From NCBI GenBank assembly GCA_020634015.1, contig JACKCN010000006.1:62001-126000 (forward strand): a stretch of DNA of 64,000 nt, read 5' to 3'. The notes beneath the pieces are model-generated. The model had not been told where the DNA came from and searched no databases. It saw only the letters and a list, made by a program, of their open reading frames with translations. How positions within the stretch are numbered: the first letter of the stretch is position 1; the number at the start of each line of letters is the position of its first letter. Of the stretch, positions 1 to 7,011 are shown one piece after another. The position numbers were made by a program, and so were the translations under genes. Source of the DNA: Candidatus Delongbacteria bacterium. Lineage in GTDB: Bacteria > CAIWAD01.

Positions 1-1300
1 GCACCACGTCGCCGTGTGTCAGATCCTTGCCGCCGGACACGGCGGCCCGGGCTTCCAGGCGCGCACCGTCCAGGCCGAAACCCTGGGTGCCCGCGGGTGC
101 CGAGAGACTCTTGCGGAACTCCTGTGCCACATGATGCAGGCTGACCCGGTCCTGGGGCCGCTTGGGCCCTGCCAGGCTGGGTTCCACGCTGGACAGATCC
201 AGTTCGAGGGTGTCGGTGTACACGGGGTCGATGCTGCCTTCCATGCGGAACAGGTTCTGCTCCTTCATGTAGCGTTCGACACACTGCACCAGTTTTTCCT
301 CGCGGCCCGACTGGCGCAGGTAGCGCAGGGTGCCGGCATCCATGGGGAAGAAGCCCATGGTGGCCCCGTATTCGGGGGCCATGTTGGCCAGAGTGGCGCG
401 GTCGGGCAGGCTCAGGTGATCCAGACCGTCGCCGAAGTACTCGACGAACTTGCCGACCACACCTTTGCGCCGCAGCATCTGGACGGCCCAGAGGGTGATG
501 TCCGTGGCCGTGACACCTTCGCGCGGGATGCCCGTGAAGCGGAAGCCCACCACTTCGGGGATCAGCATGTAGATCGGCTGCCCCAGCATCACCGCTTCGG
601 CTTCGATGCCACCCACGCCCCAGCCCGCGATGCCCAGACCATTGATCATGGTCGTGTGACTGTCGGTGCCCACGCAACTGTCGGGGAAGATCACCGTGCC
701 GCCGCTCTCGGGGCGCTCGAGCACGCCCTTGGCCAGATACTCGAGGTTCACCTGGTGTACGATGCCCACGGCGGGCGGCACGACCTGGAAGTTGGCGAAG
801 GCCTGCTGGCCCCAGCGCAGAAAGCTGTAGCGTTCGAGATTGCGTTCGAACTCGATGGTCGTGTTGGCGGCCAGGGCGCCCGCGTTGCCGAAGTGATCGA
901 CCTGGATGCTGTGGTCAATCACCAGGTCCACGGGCACGATCGGGTTGATGCGATTCGGATCGCCGCCCATGCGCTGCATGGCGCTGCGCATGGCGGCCAG
1001 GTCGACCACGCAGGGCACGCCGGTGAAGTCCTGCAGGATCACACGGGCCGGGCGGTAGGGAATCTCGGCCGCCTCGGGCCGGGCGGGATTCCAGCCGGCC
1101 AGACGCCGCACGTCCTCCTCGCGGATCACGTAGCCATCGCAGTTGCGCAGCACGCTTTCCAGCAGGATGCGGATGGAGTAGGGCAGGCGGCTGACCTGGC
1201 CCATGCCGGCACGCTCGAGGGCGTCCAGTCGGTAGATGTAGGCAGGGCCGGAGCCAGTTTCGAAGGTGTCCCGGGCGCCAAGGGTGTTCAATTTCTGCAT
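1..1300 (-). CDS. acnA: Aconitate hydratase (AcnA type), 5' part only
   Basis: This is the N-terminal 433 residues of an AcnA/IRP1-type aconitase, which interconverts citrate and isocitrate in the TCA cycle. The gene runs off the left edge of the window, so roughly half of a protein of about 900 residues is missing. The translation starts MQKLNTLGARDTFETGSG and contains LLESVLRNCDG, the conserved VPVDLVIDHS stretch, and FPDSCVGTDSHTTMINGLG near residue 210, all typical of AcnA rather than AcnB. The ATG at 1300 has a GGGGAT ribosome site just upstream. The first [4Fe-4S] cysteines of the family lie near residue 435, beyond the edge. It is transcribed away from rlmB across a shared promoter region. 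The citrate synthase gene in the same window supports a working oxidative TCA branch. Confidence 0.95.
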   Translation of the reverse strand, partial: MQKLNTLGARDTFETGSGPAYIYRLDALERAGMGQVSRLPYSIRILLESVLRNCDGYVIREEDVRRLAGWNPARPEAAEIPYRPARVILQDFTGVPCVVDLAAMRSAMQRMGGDPNRINPIVPVDLVIDHSIQVDHFGNAGALAANTTIEFERNLERYSFLRWGQQAFANFQVVPPAVGIVHQVNLEYLAKGVLERPESGGTVIFPDSCVGTDSHTTMINGLGIAGWGVGGIEAEAVMLGQPIYMLIPEVVGFRFTGIPREGVTATDITLWAVQMLRRKGVVGKFVEYFGDGLDHLSLPDRATLANMAPEYGATMGFFPMDAGTLRYLRQSGREEKLVQCVERYMKEQNLFRMEGSIDPVYTDTLELDLSSVEPSLAGPKRPQDRVSLHHVAQEFRKSLSAPAGTQGFGLDGARLEARAAVSGGKDLTHGDVV

Positions 1301-1451
1301 GAGATCCCCACAGGTATGGTGGCGGTGTTGGTTTCAGTGGGCTTCAATATAATGCAAGCCGGCTGGCCTGTGGATCGGCAGTGCGCGCATCGACCTTGCG
1401 CTGCCCCGACCCCGGGTTCGCCCCCACACGGCCACTGCCGGGAAAGGATTC
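1301..1451. promoter_or_regulatory. Divergent promoter region acnA / rlmB
   Basis: This 151-bp spacer separates two divergent genes and holds the only AT-rich patch nearby. On the plus strand a perfect TATAAT is at 1348-1353; the best upstream match, TTGGTT at 1328-1333, is 14 bases away, which is short. On the minus strand the same patch reads TATATT. The -10 assignment is reasonable for either direction, but the -35 boxes are not clear. Confidence 0.4.
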
Positions 1452-2246
1452 ATGAACGACGAGACGAAAATTGTCCGGGAAAGCATCTGGATCACGGGGC
1501 GCAATCCTGTGCTGGAAGCATTGCAGGCCGGACTGCGAGCCGAGGAACTGCTGTTGCGCAAGGGTCTGGCCGGCGCTCAACCCGAGAAGGCCCGCCGGAT
1601 GGCCCAGGTGCGCCACATTCCGGTGCGCGAACTGGACGAAGGCGGCATGGACCGCCTGCTGAAAAGTCCCGAGCATCGCGGCATGGCGCTGCGCCTCGAG
1701 CTTCCCAGCCCGCTGAGCTGGGATGAATTCCTTTCCCGTCATCAGGAATCCGGCGGACAGCTGGACCAGCTCTGCCTGGTGCTGCTCGATGGAGTGCAGG
1801 ATCCCCACAATCTGGGCGCGATCCTGCGCACGGCGCACTCGGCGGGCGTACACGCGGTGATTCTTCCCGAACGCGGAGTGGCGCCACTGAGCGCGGCCGT
1901 CTTCCGGGTCTCCGCCGGTGCCCTGGCCTGGCAGACTCTGGTGCGCGTGCCCGATGCGGCCTGGTTCCTGGATCGTCTGGCGCCTCTGGGGTTCAACCGG
2001 ATCGGACTGGACAGCCACGCCGGCCCCTTTCTGAATCAGACACCGGCCAGCTTGCCGGTCTGTCTGGTCCTGGGCGGAGAAGGTCGCGGCCTGGCCCATC
2101 GGGTGCAGGAGAGACTGGACAGCCTGGTCCGGATTCCCATGCGAGGCCGTGTGGACAGCCTGAACGTGTCGGTGGCGGCGGGCATCGTGATCTATCATTT
2201 CATGGCTGAAACGGAAGCCATCGGGGAGGAGGGGCCCCATGTCTGA
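1452..2246 (+). CDS. rlmB: TrmH/SpoU-family rRNA methyltransferase, RlmB-like
   Basis: The product is a 264-residue SPOUT methyltransferase expected to 2'-O-methylate a guanosine of 23S rRNA (Gm2251 in E. coli RlmB) using SAM. The N-terminal substrate-binding domain opens with GRNPVLEAL (16-24). The three SPOUT motifs are present: DPHNLGAILR (117-126), LGGEGRGL (207-214) and SLNVSVAAGI (236-245), which forms the trefoil-knot cofactor site. Length matches the family. The stop overlaps the start of mazG by 8 bases, so the two genes are translationally coupled. A tRNA-acting paralogue cannot be excluded, but the N-terminal domain favours RlmB. Confidence 0.88.
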   Translation: MNDETKIVRESIWITGRNPVLEALQAGLRAEELLLRKGLAGAQPEKARRMAQVRHIPVRELDEGGMDRLLKSPEHRGMALRLELPSPLSWDEFLSRHQESGGQLDQLCLVLLDGVQDPHNLGAILRTAHSAGVHAVILPERGVAPLSAAVFRVSAGALAWQTLVRVPDAAWFLDRLAPLGFNRIGLDSHAGPFLNQTPASLPVCLVLGGEGRGLAHRVQERLDSLVRIPMRGRVDSLNVSVAAGIVIYHFMAETEAIGEEGPHV

Positions 2247-3141
2247 GTTCGCCAGTCCGGATGGACACGCCGCACGATTCGCGCGGCTGTCTTCCGAAGA
2301 GCAGGCCCAGGTCACCCGCGCGGCCGGGGCCTGTGCCCGCCTGATGACGATTCTCAAGCTGCTGCGTGCCCCGCAGGGCTGCCCGTGGGACCGGGAGCAG
2401 ACCCACGAGAGCCTGAAGCCCTACATGCTGGAAGAGTGCCACGAGGTGATGGCGGCCATTGATTCGGGAGACCCGCGGGAACTTCGCGAGGAACTGGGCG
2501 ACCTGCTGCTGCATGTGCTCTTCCAGGCCGAGATCTCGGAAGAGAATGGGGAGTTCGACAGCGCGGATCCCATGGATCACATCGCTGAAAAGCTGGTCCG
2601 CCGGCACCCCCATGTCTTCGGGGATCTTGAGCTGAGCACCAGTGCCGAGGTCGAACGCAACTGGGAGGCGATCAAGTTGCGCGAGAAGGGGCACAAAGGC
2701 CAGGAGCGCTCGGTCCTCGATGGGGTGCCGCGCACCCTGCCCGGCTTGCTGCGCGCGCAGCGCATCCAGGAAAAGATGGCGGGCGTGGGCTTCGACTGGG
2801 CCGATGCCTCCGGGGCGCGAGCCAAGCTCCAGGAGGAAACGGGCGAGTTGCTGGAAGCCCTGGACCAGGGACGGCTGGCCGAGGCCCGTGGGGAATTCGG
2901 GGACTTTCTCTTTTCCGTGGTCAATCTGGCGCGCTTTCTGGACATCCACCCTGAAGATTCCCTGCGTCTGACCAACGACAAGGTCACACGGCGCTTCCAG
3001 CATGTGGAGCGCCGTCTGCGCGAGAGCGGCCTGGATGCCGCCTCGAGCGACCTGGCCACCATGGATCGTCACTGGGACGAGGCGAAGGCACTGGAACGTT
3101 CAGGTGGCAATGGAGACGCACACGACTCGTCGGCAGGCTGA
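2239..3141 (+). CDS. mazG: Nucleoside triphosphate pyrophosphohydrolase MazG
   Basis: MazG hydrolyses (d)NTPs to NMP and pyrophosphate, cleaning aberrant nucleotides and modulating stress responses. The 300-residue protein has the two tandem MazG domains of the E. coli type. The first has GCPWDREQTHESL (47-59) and the magnesium-binding EExxE (65-69) followed by EELGD (84-88). The second, near residues 190-280, has EETGELLEAL and a second ExxD motif. It overlaps rlmB upstream and the GNAT-like gene downstream (about 32 bases), so all three are probably one operon. The start at 2239 follows a GGAGG within the end of rlmB. Confidence 0.93.
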   Translation: MSEFASPDGHAARFARLSSEEQAQVTRAAGACARLMTILKLLRAPQGCPWDREQTHESLKPYMLEECHEVMAAIDSGDPRELREELGDLLLHVLFQAEISEENGEFDSADPMDHIAEKLVRRHPHVFGDLELSTSAEVERNWEAIKLREKGHKGQERSVLDGVPRTLPGLLRAQRIQEKMAGVGFDWADASGARAKLQEETGELLEALDQGRLAEARGEFGDFLFSVVNLARFLDIHPEDSLRLTNDKVTRRFQHVERRLRESGLDAASSDLATMDRHWDEAKALERSGGNGDAHDSSAG

Positions 3142-3862
3142 GCCCCGATCGGGCGACCCGATCTTCCTGCTGAAACGGGACTGGCTCAATGCCCGGAGCG
3201 ACCGGAGTCCCGTGCGACATGGCCTGCAGTTGCGGGAGTGGCGAGGGGCCCAGGCTCTCTGCTGGGGCGGTCTGGCCCATCTGACGGGCGAAGCGCCCGC
3301 GGATCTCAGCGAACTTGCCCGCGAACTGTTGGGCTGTGGGTGCCGCCAACTGCTTGCAACACGCATCCCGGAACAGGCTCTCGAGTCCGCCGGCTGGATT
3401 CCCGCGCCCGGGAAACCCTGGCGGGCTTTTTTTCGTCCAGCGAACTCAACCCAACTGAAGATTCCTGCAAGCACCGACGATAAGCTGCTTACTGCCGGTT
3501 CTGTCAGAACCAGCTTTGAAGCTCCCGAAGCCGCTCTGCTGCATTACGGGCAGGAACTGGCGGAGCTGATGACGGCTGTCGGTGTGTGGCATTCGCTGTG
3601 GACTCCGGACTCGTGCCGGGCCTGGATGCTGGAAGCCTTCAGCGGCGACCATGGCTGCCTGCTGGAAGCCCTGCGGGTTCAGCCGGCGGACCGGCACAAA
3701 GGGTGCGCCGGTCGTCTTGTGACCGCAGCGGCGCCCAGGCAGCGCGATTGCTGGCTGTTGGCTCAGGAGTCGACCACCACACGCGAGTTCTGGAACCGCC
3801 ATGGTTTCCTGCCCGCGGGTGTGTACGGACTCTTCCAACCGACTTTCTCCGGCCTGGACTGA
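3110..3862 (+). CDS. GNAT-like acetyltransferase, poorly conserved
   Basis: This 250-residue protein has a recognisable GNAT fold only in its C-terminal third. VQPADRHKGCAGRLV matches the acetyl-CoA-binding motif A (VxPxxRxxGxG/A), and FWNRHGFLPAGVYGLF matches the closing strand-helix-strand with its FWxxxGF signature. The first 120 residues match nothing I know and may be a degenerate first GNAT repeat. The substrate is unknown. The ATG at 3110, preceded by AGGTGG, is chosen over in-frame codons further upstream because those lie deep inside mazG. It is the last gene of the rlmB-mazG operon. Confidence 0.6.
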   Translation: METHTTRRQAEPRSGDPIFLLKRDWLNARSDRSPVRHGLQLREWRGAQALCWGGLAHLTGEAPADLSELARELLGCGCRQLLATRIPEQALESAGWIPAPGKPWRAFFRPANSTQLKIPASTDDKLLTAGSVRTSFEAPEAALLHYGQELAELMTAVGVWHSLWTPDSCRAWMLEAFSGDHGCLLEALRVQPADRHKGCAGRLVTAAAPRQRDCWLLAQESTTTREFWNRHGFLPAGVYGLFQPTFSGLD

Positions 3863-3884
3863 CGCTCCAAGCTGCTGTTTGTGC

Positions 3885-3913
3885 TTGAATAGCTGCGTTT
3901 GCGGTCGTATTGT
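3885..3913 (+). promoter_or_regulatory. Predicted sigma70-type promoter
   Basis: TTGAAT at 3885-3890 and TATTGT at 3908-3913 are separated by exactly 17 bases. They lie between the stop of the GNAT-like gene and the small gene starting at 4047, giving a leader of roughly 125 nt. Confidence 0.55.
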
Positions 3914-4046
3914 GAACAGGCGTCCAGACGGGATGATCCCCGAGCGCGTCTCACACGGCTCGACCCATGGATGCCGCACTTCAGAACTCGTGTCCACCTT
4001 GTTCCGCAGCGGCGGAATGGAAATCTGAACTACACCTGGAGGGGCC

Positions 4047-4295
4047 ATGTATTCTTACAAGGTTGTCATTGAATGCGAATCCCTTGACAAACGTTTCCGG
4101 CTGACCGCTGGAGAGGTGGTCTCGGGCAACGGCAACTTCGTGGGCAAGGTCGGGGTGCTCAAGGACGGAAAGTGGGATCTGGTCGACCGTGAAAGTCTGG
4201 AACGGGTGCGCTCCGGCGCGGAACGCCGGCGTGGTCCGGATGACCGCCGCAGCGGCACGGATCGTCGCGACCTGATGGAAGAAGCGTCCCTCTGA
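4047..4295 (+). CDS. Small conserved-looking protein of unknown function
   Basis: An 82-residue protein with a strong GGAGG ribosome site seven bases before the ATG. The N-terminal half (MYSYKVVIECESLDKRF...) looks like a small beta-rich fold with alternating hydrophobic residues. The C-terminal third is strongly charged, with repeated DRR/RRR elements (ERRRGPDDRRSGTDRRD), which suggests contact with nucleic acid or another acidic surface. I do not recognise the family. It has its own predicted promoter and sits directly upstream of the gene for HU, which has a separate promoter. Confidence 0.65.
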   Translation: MYSYKVVIECESLDKRFRLTAGEVVSGNGNFVGKVGVLKDGKWDLVDRESLERVRSGAERRRGPDDRRSGTDRRDLMEEASL

Positions 4296-4381
4296 AGCCA
4301 CTTCCGTGGTGTTTCACGCTGGAGAGGCCCCTCCACAGCGGCTTCCGGGCGTGTGACGAGCGTTTTTTCCTGATTTTTCGC

Positions 4382-4411
4382 TTGCAAAGGGCTCGCACGG
4401 TCGTCTATATT
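4382..4411 (+). promoter_or_regulatory. Predicted promoter of the HU gene
   Basis: TTGCAA at 4382-4387 and TATATT at 4406-4411 with an 18-base spacer. The same TTGCAA/TATATT pair precedes the tRNA operon at 4836, so this looks like the strong housekeeping consensus of this genome. Confidence 0.7.
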
Positions 4412-4475
4412 GGGGCCGATTGACACCAGGTGGTGTCGAAATGCCCCGTATTCACTCATTCCGGAGGTGATCACC

Positions 4476-4760
4476 ATGGCTGAAGCCAAAGGGCCATTCA
4501 ACAAGGGTGACCTGATCGACTTTGTTGCCAAGAAGACCGAGCTGACCAAGACCGACGCGAAGAACGCGGTCGAGGCGGTGCTGGAAGGCATCAAGAAGAA
4601 CACCAAGATCGGTGTACGGTTGGTCGGGTTCGGAAGCTTTGACACCCAGAAGCGCAAAGCCCGCAACGGCTTCAACCCCCGCACGGGCGAGAAGATCAAG
4701 ATCAAAGCCTCCAAGACGGTCAAGTTCCGTCCCGGCAAGGCTTTCAAGGAAGGTGTCTGA
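4476..4760 (+). CDS. hup: HU-family DNA-binding protein
   Basis: A 94-residue histone-like protein that bends and compacts DNA as a dimer. It has the helical N-terminus (KGDLIDFVAKKTELTKTDAKNAVEAVLEGI), the VGFGSF turn and the DNA-intercalating arm NGFNPRTGEKIKIKA, ending FRPGKAFKEG as in typical HU. The ATG at 4476 is preserved by GGAGG nine bases upstream; an in-frame codon at 4410 is rejected because it lies at the predicted transcription start. The gene has its own strong promoter and a canonical terminator, so it is monocistronic. Confidence 0.96.
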   Translation: MAEAKGPFNKGDLIDFVAKKTELTKTDAKNAVEAVLEGIKKNTKIGVRLVGFGSFDTQKRKARNGFNPRTGEKIKIKASKTVKFRPGKAFKEGV

Positions 4761-4783
4761 TCCTTCCCCGCAGGCTCATCATG

Positions 4784-4811
4784 GGGTGTCCTTCACGGGA
4801 CACCCTTTTTT
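4784..4811 (+). terminator. Rho-independent terminator of the HU gene
   Basis: An 8-bp stem (GGGTGTCC / GGACACCC) with a short loop is followed by six T residues, 24 bases after the HU stop codon. Confidence 0.92.
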
Positions 4812-4835
4812 GTGCACGCTCCCGGGGGCTGGGCG

Positions 4836-4864
4836 TTGCAACTCTTGCGATCCGCCTTTATATT
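4836..4864 (+). promoter_or_regulatory. Predicted promoter of the tRNA operon
   Basis: TTGCAA at 4836-4841 and TATATT at 4859-4864, 17-base spacer, ending 25 bases before tRNA-Pro. It resembles the HU promoter. Confidence 0.75.
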
Positions 4865-4888
4865 CGCTGCTCTTCGATTCGGCATCAA

Positions 4889-4962
4889 CGGGGCGTTGCG
4901 CAGCCCGGTAGCGCGCCTGCTTTGGGAGCAGGAGGTCGTAGGTTCAAATCCTATCGCCCCGA
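4889..4962 (+). tRNA. tRNA-Pro (anticodon TGG)
   Basis: A 74-nt cloverleaf with a perfect 7-bp acceptor stem (CGGGGCG / CGCCCCG), anticodon stem CCTGC/GCAGG around loop TTTGGGA, and T-loop TTCAAAT. The 3' CCA is not encoded and must be added by the nucleotidyltransferase. First of four tRNAs in one operon. Confidence 0.96.
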
Positions 4963-4996
4963 TCACGGGCACGACGTCGCGCACACCCTGCGTCAT

Positions 4997-5070
4997 GCGC
5001 CCGTAGCTCAACCGGATAGAGCAACGGCCTTCTAAGCCGTAGGTTGAAGGTTCGAGTCCTTCCGGGCGCG
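4997..5070 (+). tRNA. tRNA-Arg (anticodon TCT)
   Basis: A 74-nt cloverleaf with acceptor stem GCGCCCG / CGGGCGC, anticodon stem ACGGC/GCCGT around loop CTTCTAA, T-loop TTCGAGT and G discriminator. CCA is not encoded. Confidence 0.96.
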
Positions 5071-5081
5071 GTTGAAATCCT

Positions 5082-5156
5082 GGTGGATGTAGCTCAGTCG
5101 GTTAGAGCGCCTGGTTGTGGCCCAGGAGGTCGTGGGTTCAAGTCCCATCTTCCACC
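5082..5156 (+). tRNA. tRNA-His (anticodon GTG)
   Basis: The cloverleaf has anticodon stem CCTGG/CCAGG around loop TTGTGGC. The extra 5' G (position -1, base 5082) faces the C discriminator, the histidine identity element. The acceptor stem GTGGATG / CTTCCAC contains one T-T mismatch at pair 6-67, which is unusual but tolerable. CCA is not encoded. Confidence 0.93.
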
Positions 5157-5174
5157 CTTGTGCATTCTCGAGAC

Positions 5175-5246
5175 GGCCCCATCGTCTAGCGGTTAGGACT
5201 CAAGATTTTCATTCTTGCAACAGGGGTTCGATTCCCCTTGGGGTCA
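5175..5246 (+). tRNA. tRNA-Glu (anticodon TTC)
   Basis: A 72-nt cloverleaf with acceptor stem GGCCCCA / TGGGGTC (one G-T pair), anticodon stem CAAGA/TCTTG around loop TTTTCAT, and T-loop TTCGATT. It is the last tRNA and is followed at once by a terminator. CCA is not encoded. Confidence 0.96.
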
Positions 5247-5276
5247 TCAACGGCGCTTCGGCGCCGTTGATCTTTT
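5247..5276 (+). terminator. Rho-independent terminator of the tRNA operon
   Basis: A perfect 10-bp stem (TCAACGGCGC / GCGCCGTTGA) closed by a TTCG tetraloop and followed by TCTTTT begins one base after tRNA-Glu. Confidence 0.92.
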
Positions 5277-5414
5277 GTGCCGGTGCCCATGGACAGGCTG
5301 GTCCTGGGTACCGGGCACCCTCTGCAGTGGAGGAGCAAGCCTTTCTGCCTCCGCAGGGGGCACTTTTGATTTCAGGTCGTATATTCGCCTGTCCTGCAAC
5401 TCAGGCCACAAGAC

Positions 5415-5594
5415 GCGGAACTTCCCCAGGCCCCTGGCTTCGGGAAGGAATGCACTGAAGCTCCCTGCGCTCTCCCTTCAGCAGGGAGCTTCTGCTTTCA
5501 GGCACTTCCCTGAGAGCGGAACCCCCCGCCAACTGCCGTCGACGGGGGGGAATGCACTGAAGCTACCTCGGCTCTCCCTTCCTCAGAAGCTTCC
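5415..5594 (+). repeat. Two tandem copies of a hairpin-bearing element, possible ncRNA
   Basis: The 395 bases from 5277 to 5671 hold no convincing gene but do hold a tandem element with a 101-base period. Each copy begins GCGGAAC (5415, 5516), forms a hairpin, continues GAATGCACTGAAGCT (5448-5462, 5550-5564), then nCCTnnGCTCTCCCTTC, and closes with AGCTTC. The first hairpin uses different bases in each copy yet stays paired: CTTCCC/GGGAAG (5421-5426 with 5442-5447) against CCCCCCG/CGGGGGG (5522-5528 with 5543-5549). In copy 1 a second stem, GAAGCTCCCTGC/GCAGGGAGCTTC (5457-5468 with 5481-5492), is perfect over 12 bp; in copy 2 only the outer 6 bp remain. A TATATT at 5380-5385 could be a -10 box, but its -35 is poor. 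Function unknown. Confidence 0.5.
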
Positions 5595-5597
5595 GCG

Positions 5598-5645
5598 ATC
5601 CTGGACAGTTTCAGTCCCGCAACATGAAACCGCCAGTTCCAGGAT
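5598..5645. other. Long imperfect hairpin between repeat element and TrmB-like gene
   Basis: ATCCTGGA (5598-5605) pairs with TCCAGGAT (5638-5645), and inside it GTTTC (5608-5612) pairs with GAAAC (5626-5630). It has no T-run on either strand. It lies just past the end of the minus-strand regulator gene and may stop or stabilise either transcript. Confidence 0.45.
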
Positions 5646-5671
5646 GATGTTCAGCGAACACAGTCCCGCGC

Positions 5672-6568
5672 TCAGACGCGCGAGCGCGAGAGATTGATGT
5701 GGGTGACCGCACCCGGTTCCTTGCCGTTCTCTCTTGGAATCACGAATCCGGACTGACGCTCCCACTCTTCCAGCCCAAGGGCCCGGGCCCAGACACTCTC
5801 GAAAAGCATGATGCATGCGGTGGCGAAACCGGGGTCTTCCAGCACGACCATCGAGAAATCCCCCGATGGTTGTCCGGGCACCACGGGCAGCGCCAGCATC
5901 ACCCGGCGCCGGTCGAACACGAACATCTTCACCGGCAGGTCGTCGACCACCCGGATGTCCCGGATGCCCATCGCGAGCATCTGGCGGATTCCGGGATAGA
6001 GCCAGGGCAATTGATCCGGCTCCATCATGTTGAGCGTGCGAAAACGCACACCGCGCGCCACACAGGATTCGCTGGTTTTCTGTTGCTCCTCGTGGAAGCC
6101 GGGATCGCCTGCCGAGTAGGGAGTACGGTTGAAACAGAGGATCTCTTCGCGGGCCTCGCGGATCAGACGCAGGAAGCTGCGATTGATCTGCTCCTTGTTG
6201 TGCAGGACCTGGACCCGGTCGGCGCCATGCTCCTCGTCGCGGCCCTGACTGAAGAGTTCCTCGAGAACCCCGTAGGTCTCCCGCGCGGACTTCTTCTGCT
6301 GCTCCAGCTCCTTCTCGGCGCGCTCGAGCAGCTGCAGGGGAGGAATCGCCGAGTAGTGGCGGTGCTTTTCCGCCAGGCGCTCGCGCACCAAGCCCCGGCC
6401 CAGCATTTCCGTCAGGATGGCGTAGGTCCTGGGCCGATTGACACCCGTCAGGCGATGCAGTTCACCCGCGGTCAACTCCGGCCGCTTGACCAGCTCCAGA
6501 TAGAAGCGGGCTTCGTTTTCCTTGATGCCCAGGCGAGTCAGGGCAAGTGTTATATCCGTGTCGGACAT
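5672..6568 (-). CDS. TrmB-family transcriptional regulator
   Basis: A 298-residue protein with an N-terminal winged helix of the TrmB type (LTRLGIKENEARFYLELVKR... LTAGELHRLTGVNRPRTYAIL, residues 8-52), then a charged coiled-coil linker rich in E, K and Q near 80-105. A C-terminal effector domain follows with the EEILCFN / LPVKMFVFDRRRVMLALP pattern shared with phospholipase-D-like TrmB sensor domains. TrmB proteins of Archaea bind sugars; the ligand here is unknown. The ATG at 6568 follows GAGAGG. Its own promoter contains a perfect palindrome between -35 and -10 plus extra TGTTGTCA half-sites, which strongly suggests autoregulation. There is no adjacent co-directional target gene. Confidence 0.82.
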   Translation of the reverse strand: MSDTDITLALTRLGIKENEARFYLELVKRPELTAGELHRLTGVNRPRTYAILTEMLGRGLVRERLAEKHRHYSAIPPLQLLERAEKELEQQKKSARETYGVLEELFSQGRDEEHGADRVQVLHNKEQINRSFLRLIREAREEILCFNRTPYSAGDPGFHEEQQKTSESCVARGVRFRTLNMMEPDQLPWLYPGIRQMLAMGIRDIRVVDDLPVKMFVFDRRRVMLALPVVPGQPSGDFSMVVLEDPGFATACIMLFESVWARALGLEEWERQSGFVIPRENGKEPGAVTHINLSRSRV

Positions 6569-6580
6569 CGGCCTCTCTTT

Positions 6581-6636
6581 TGTTGTCAGGGCGCAGGATA
6601 ACAGAATCAGATTCTGTTGTCAACAGGGTGACAACA
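6581..6636 (-). promoter_or_regulatory. Promoter and palindromic operator of the TrmB-like gene
   Basis: Read on the minus strand, TTGACA (complement of 6618-6623) and TATCCT (complement of 6595-6600) are 17 bases apart. The spacer plus its edges is a perfect palindrome, AACAGAATC-A-GATTCTGTT (6600-6618). A second element, TGTTGTCA (6615-6622) with TGACAACA (6629-6636), overlaps the -35 box, and another TGTTGTCA lies at 6581-6588 in the leader. This is the layout of a self-repressed promoter. Confidence 0.72.
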
Positions 6637-7011
6637 AATTTTTGCGAATGGGCGGTGGCGGAGAACTCCCATCGCTGGCCTCATGGGAGAGCTCCTCGGA
6701 GGACCGGAGGTGAGCGTGGTTCTGCTGGTCACCGAGTTTCGGCGGGGCGCCAGGGATCGGAATGTGGAGCGAGGGCCGCGACGGGATGTGGGATCGGACC
6801 GCCTGCCATGGATCACGTGGTTGGCGCAGAGGCTCAACGCTCCGGAGTTGACCCGGCGCTTGCGCTCCTGTCGGCCGTCAGATCCGATCGTGTCATGCCT
6901 GGTTTTCAGGGAGAGTCTTCAGGGCTGCGGTGGAGGCGACAGAGAACACCCCCGGCCGGGGCAGGGGGTGTATTGTGCAACGATCAGATCCCGGGGGTAC
7001 GGGACACGTGA
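6637..7011. other. Intergenic region without supported gene
   Basis: These 375 bases lie between the TrmB-like gene's promoter and the end of the ferritin-like gene. An open frame on the plus strand (6683-7045) has no ribosome site of note, unlike composition (many Arg, Gly, Cys) and overlaps the ferritin-like gene, so it is not called. The only clear element is an inverted repeat at 6946-6971. Confidence 0.5.
6946..6971 (-). terminator. Probable terminator of the ferritin-like gene
   Basis: ACACCCCC (6946-6953) pairs with GGGGGTGT (6964-6971), 40 bases beyond the minus-strand stop codon at 7012. The downstream tail on the minus strand is TCTCT rather than a clean T-run, so efficiency is uncertain. 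Confidence 0.5.

Noticed and set aside
14..1726. Open frame of 570 codons on the plus strand at the left edge
   Set aside because: The minus strand encodes aconitase with AcnA signatures, and the 3' part overlaps rlmB in another frame.
5699..6601. Plus-strand open frame of 300 codons opposite the TrmB-like gene
   Set aside because: The minus frame has a winged helix, a strong promoter and an operator; the plus frame has none of these.
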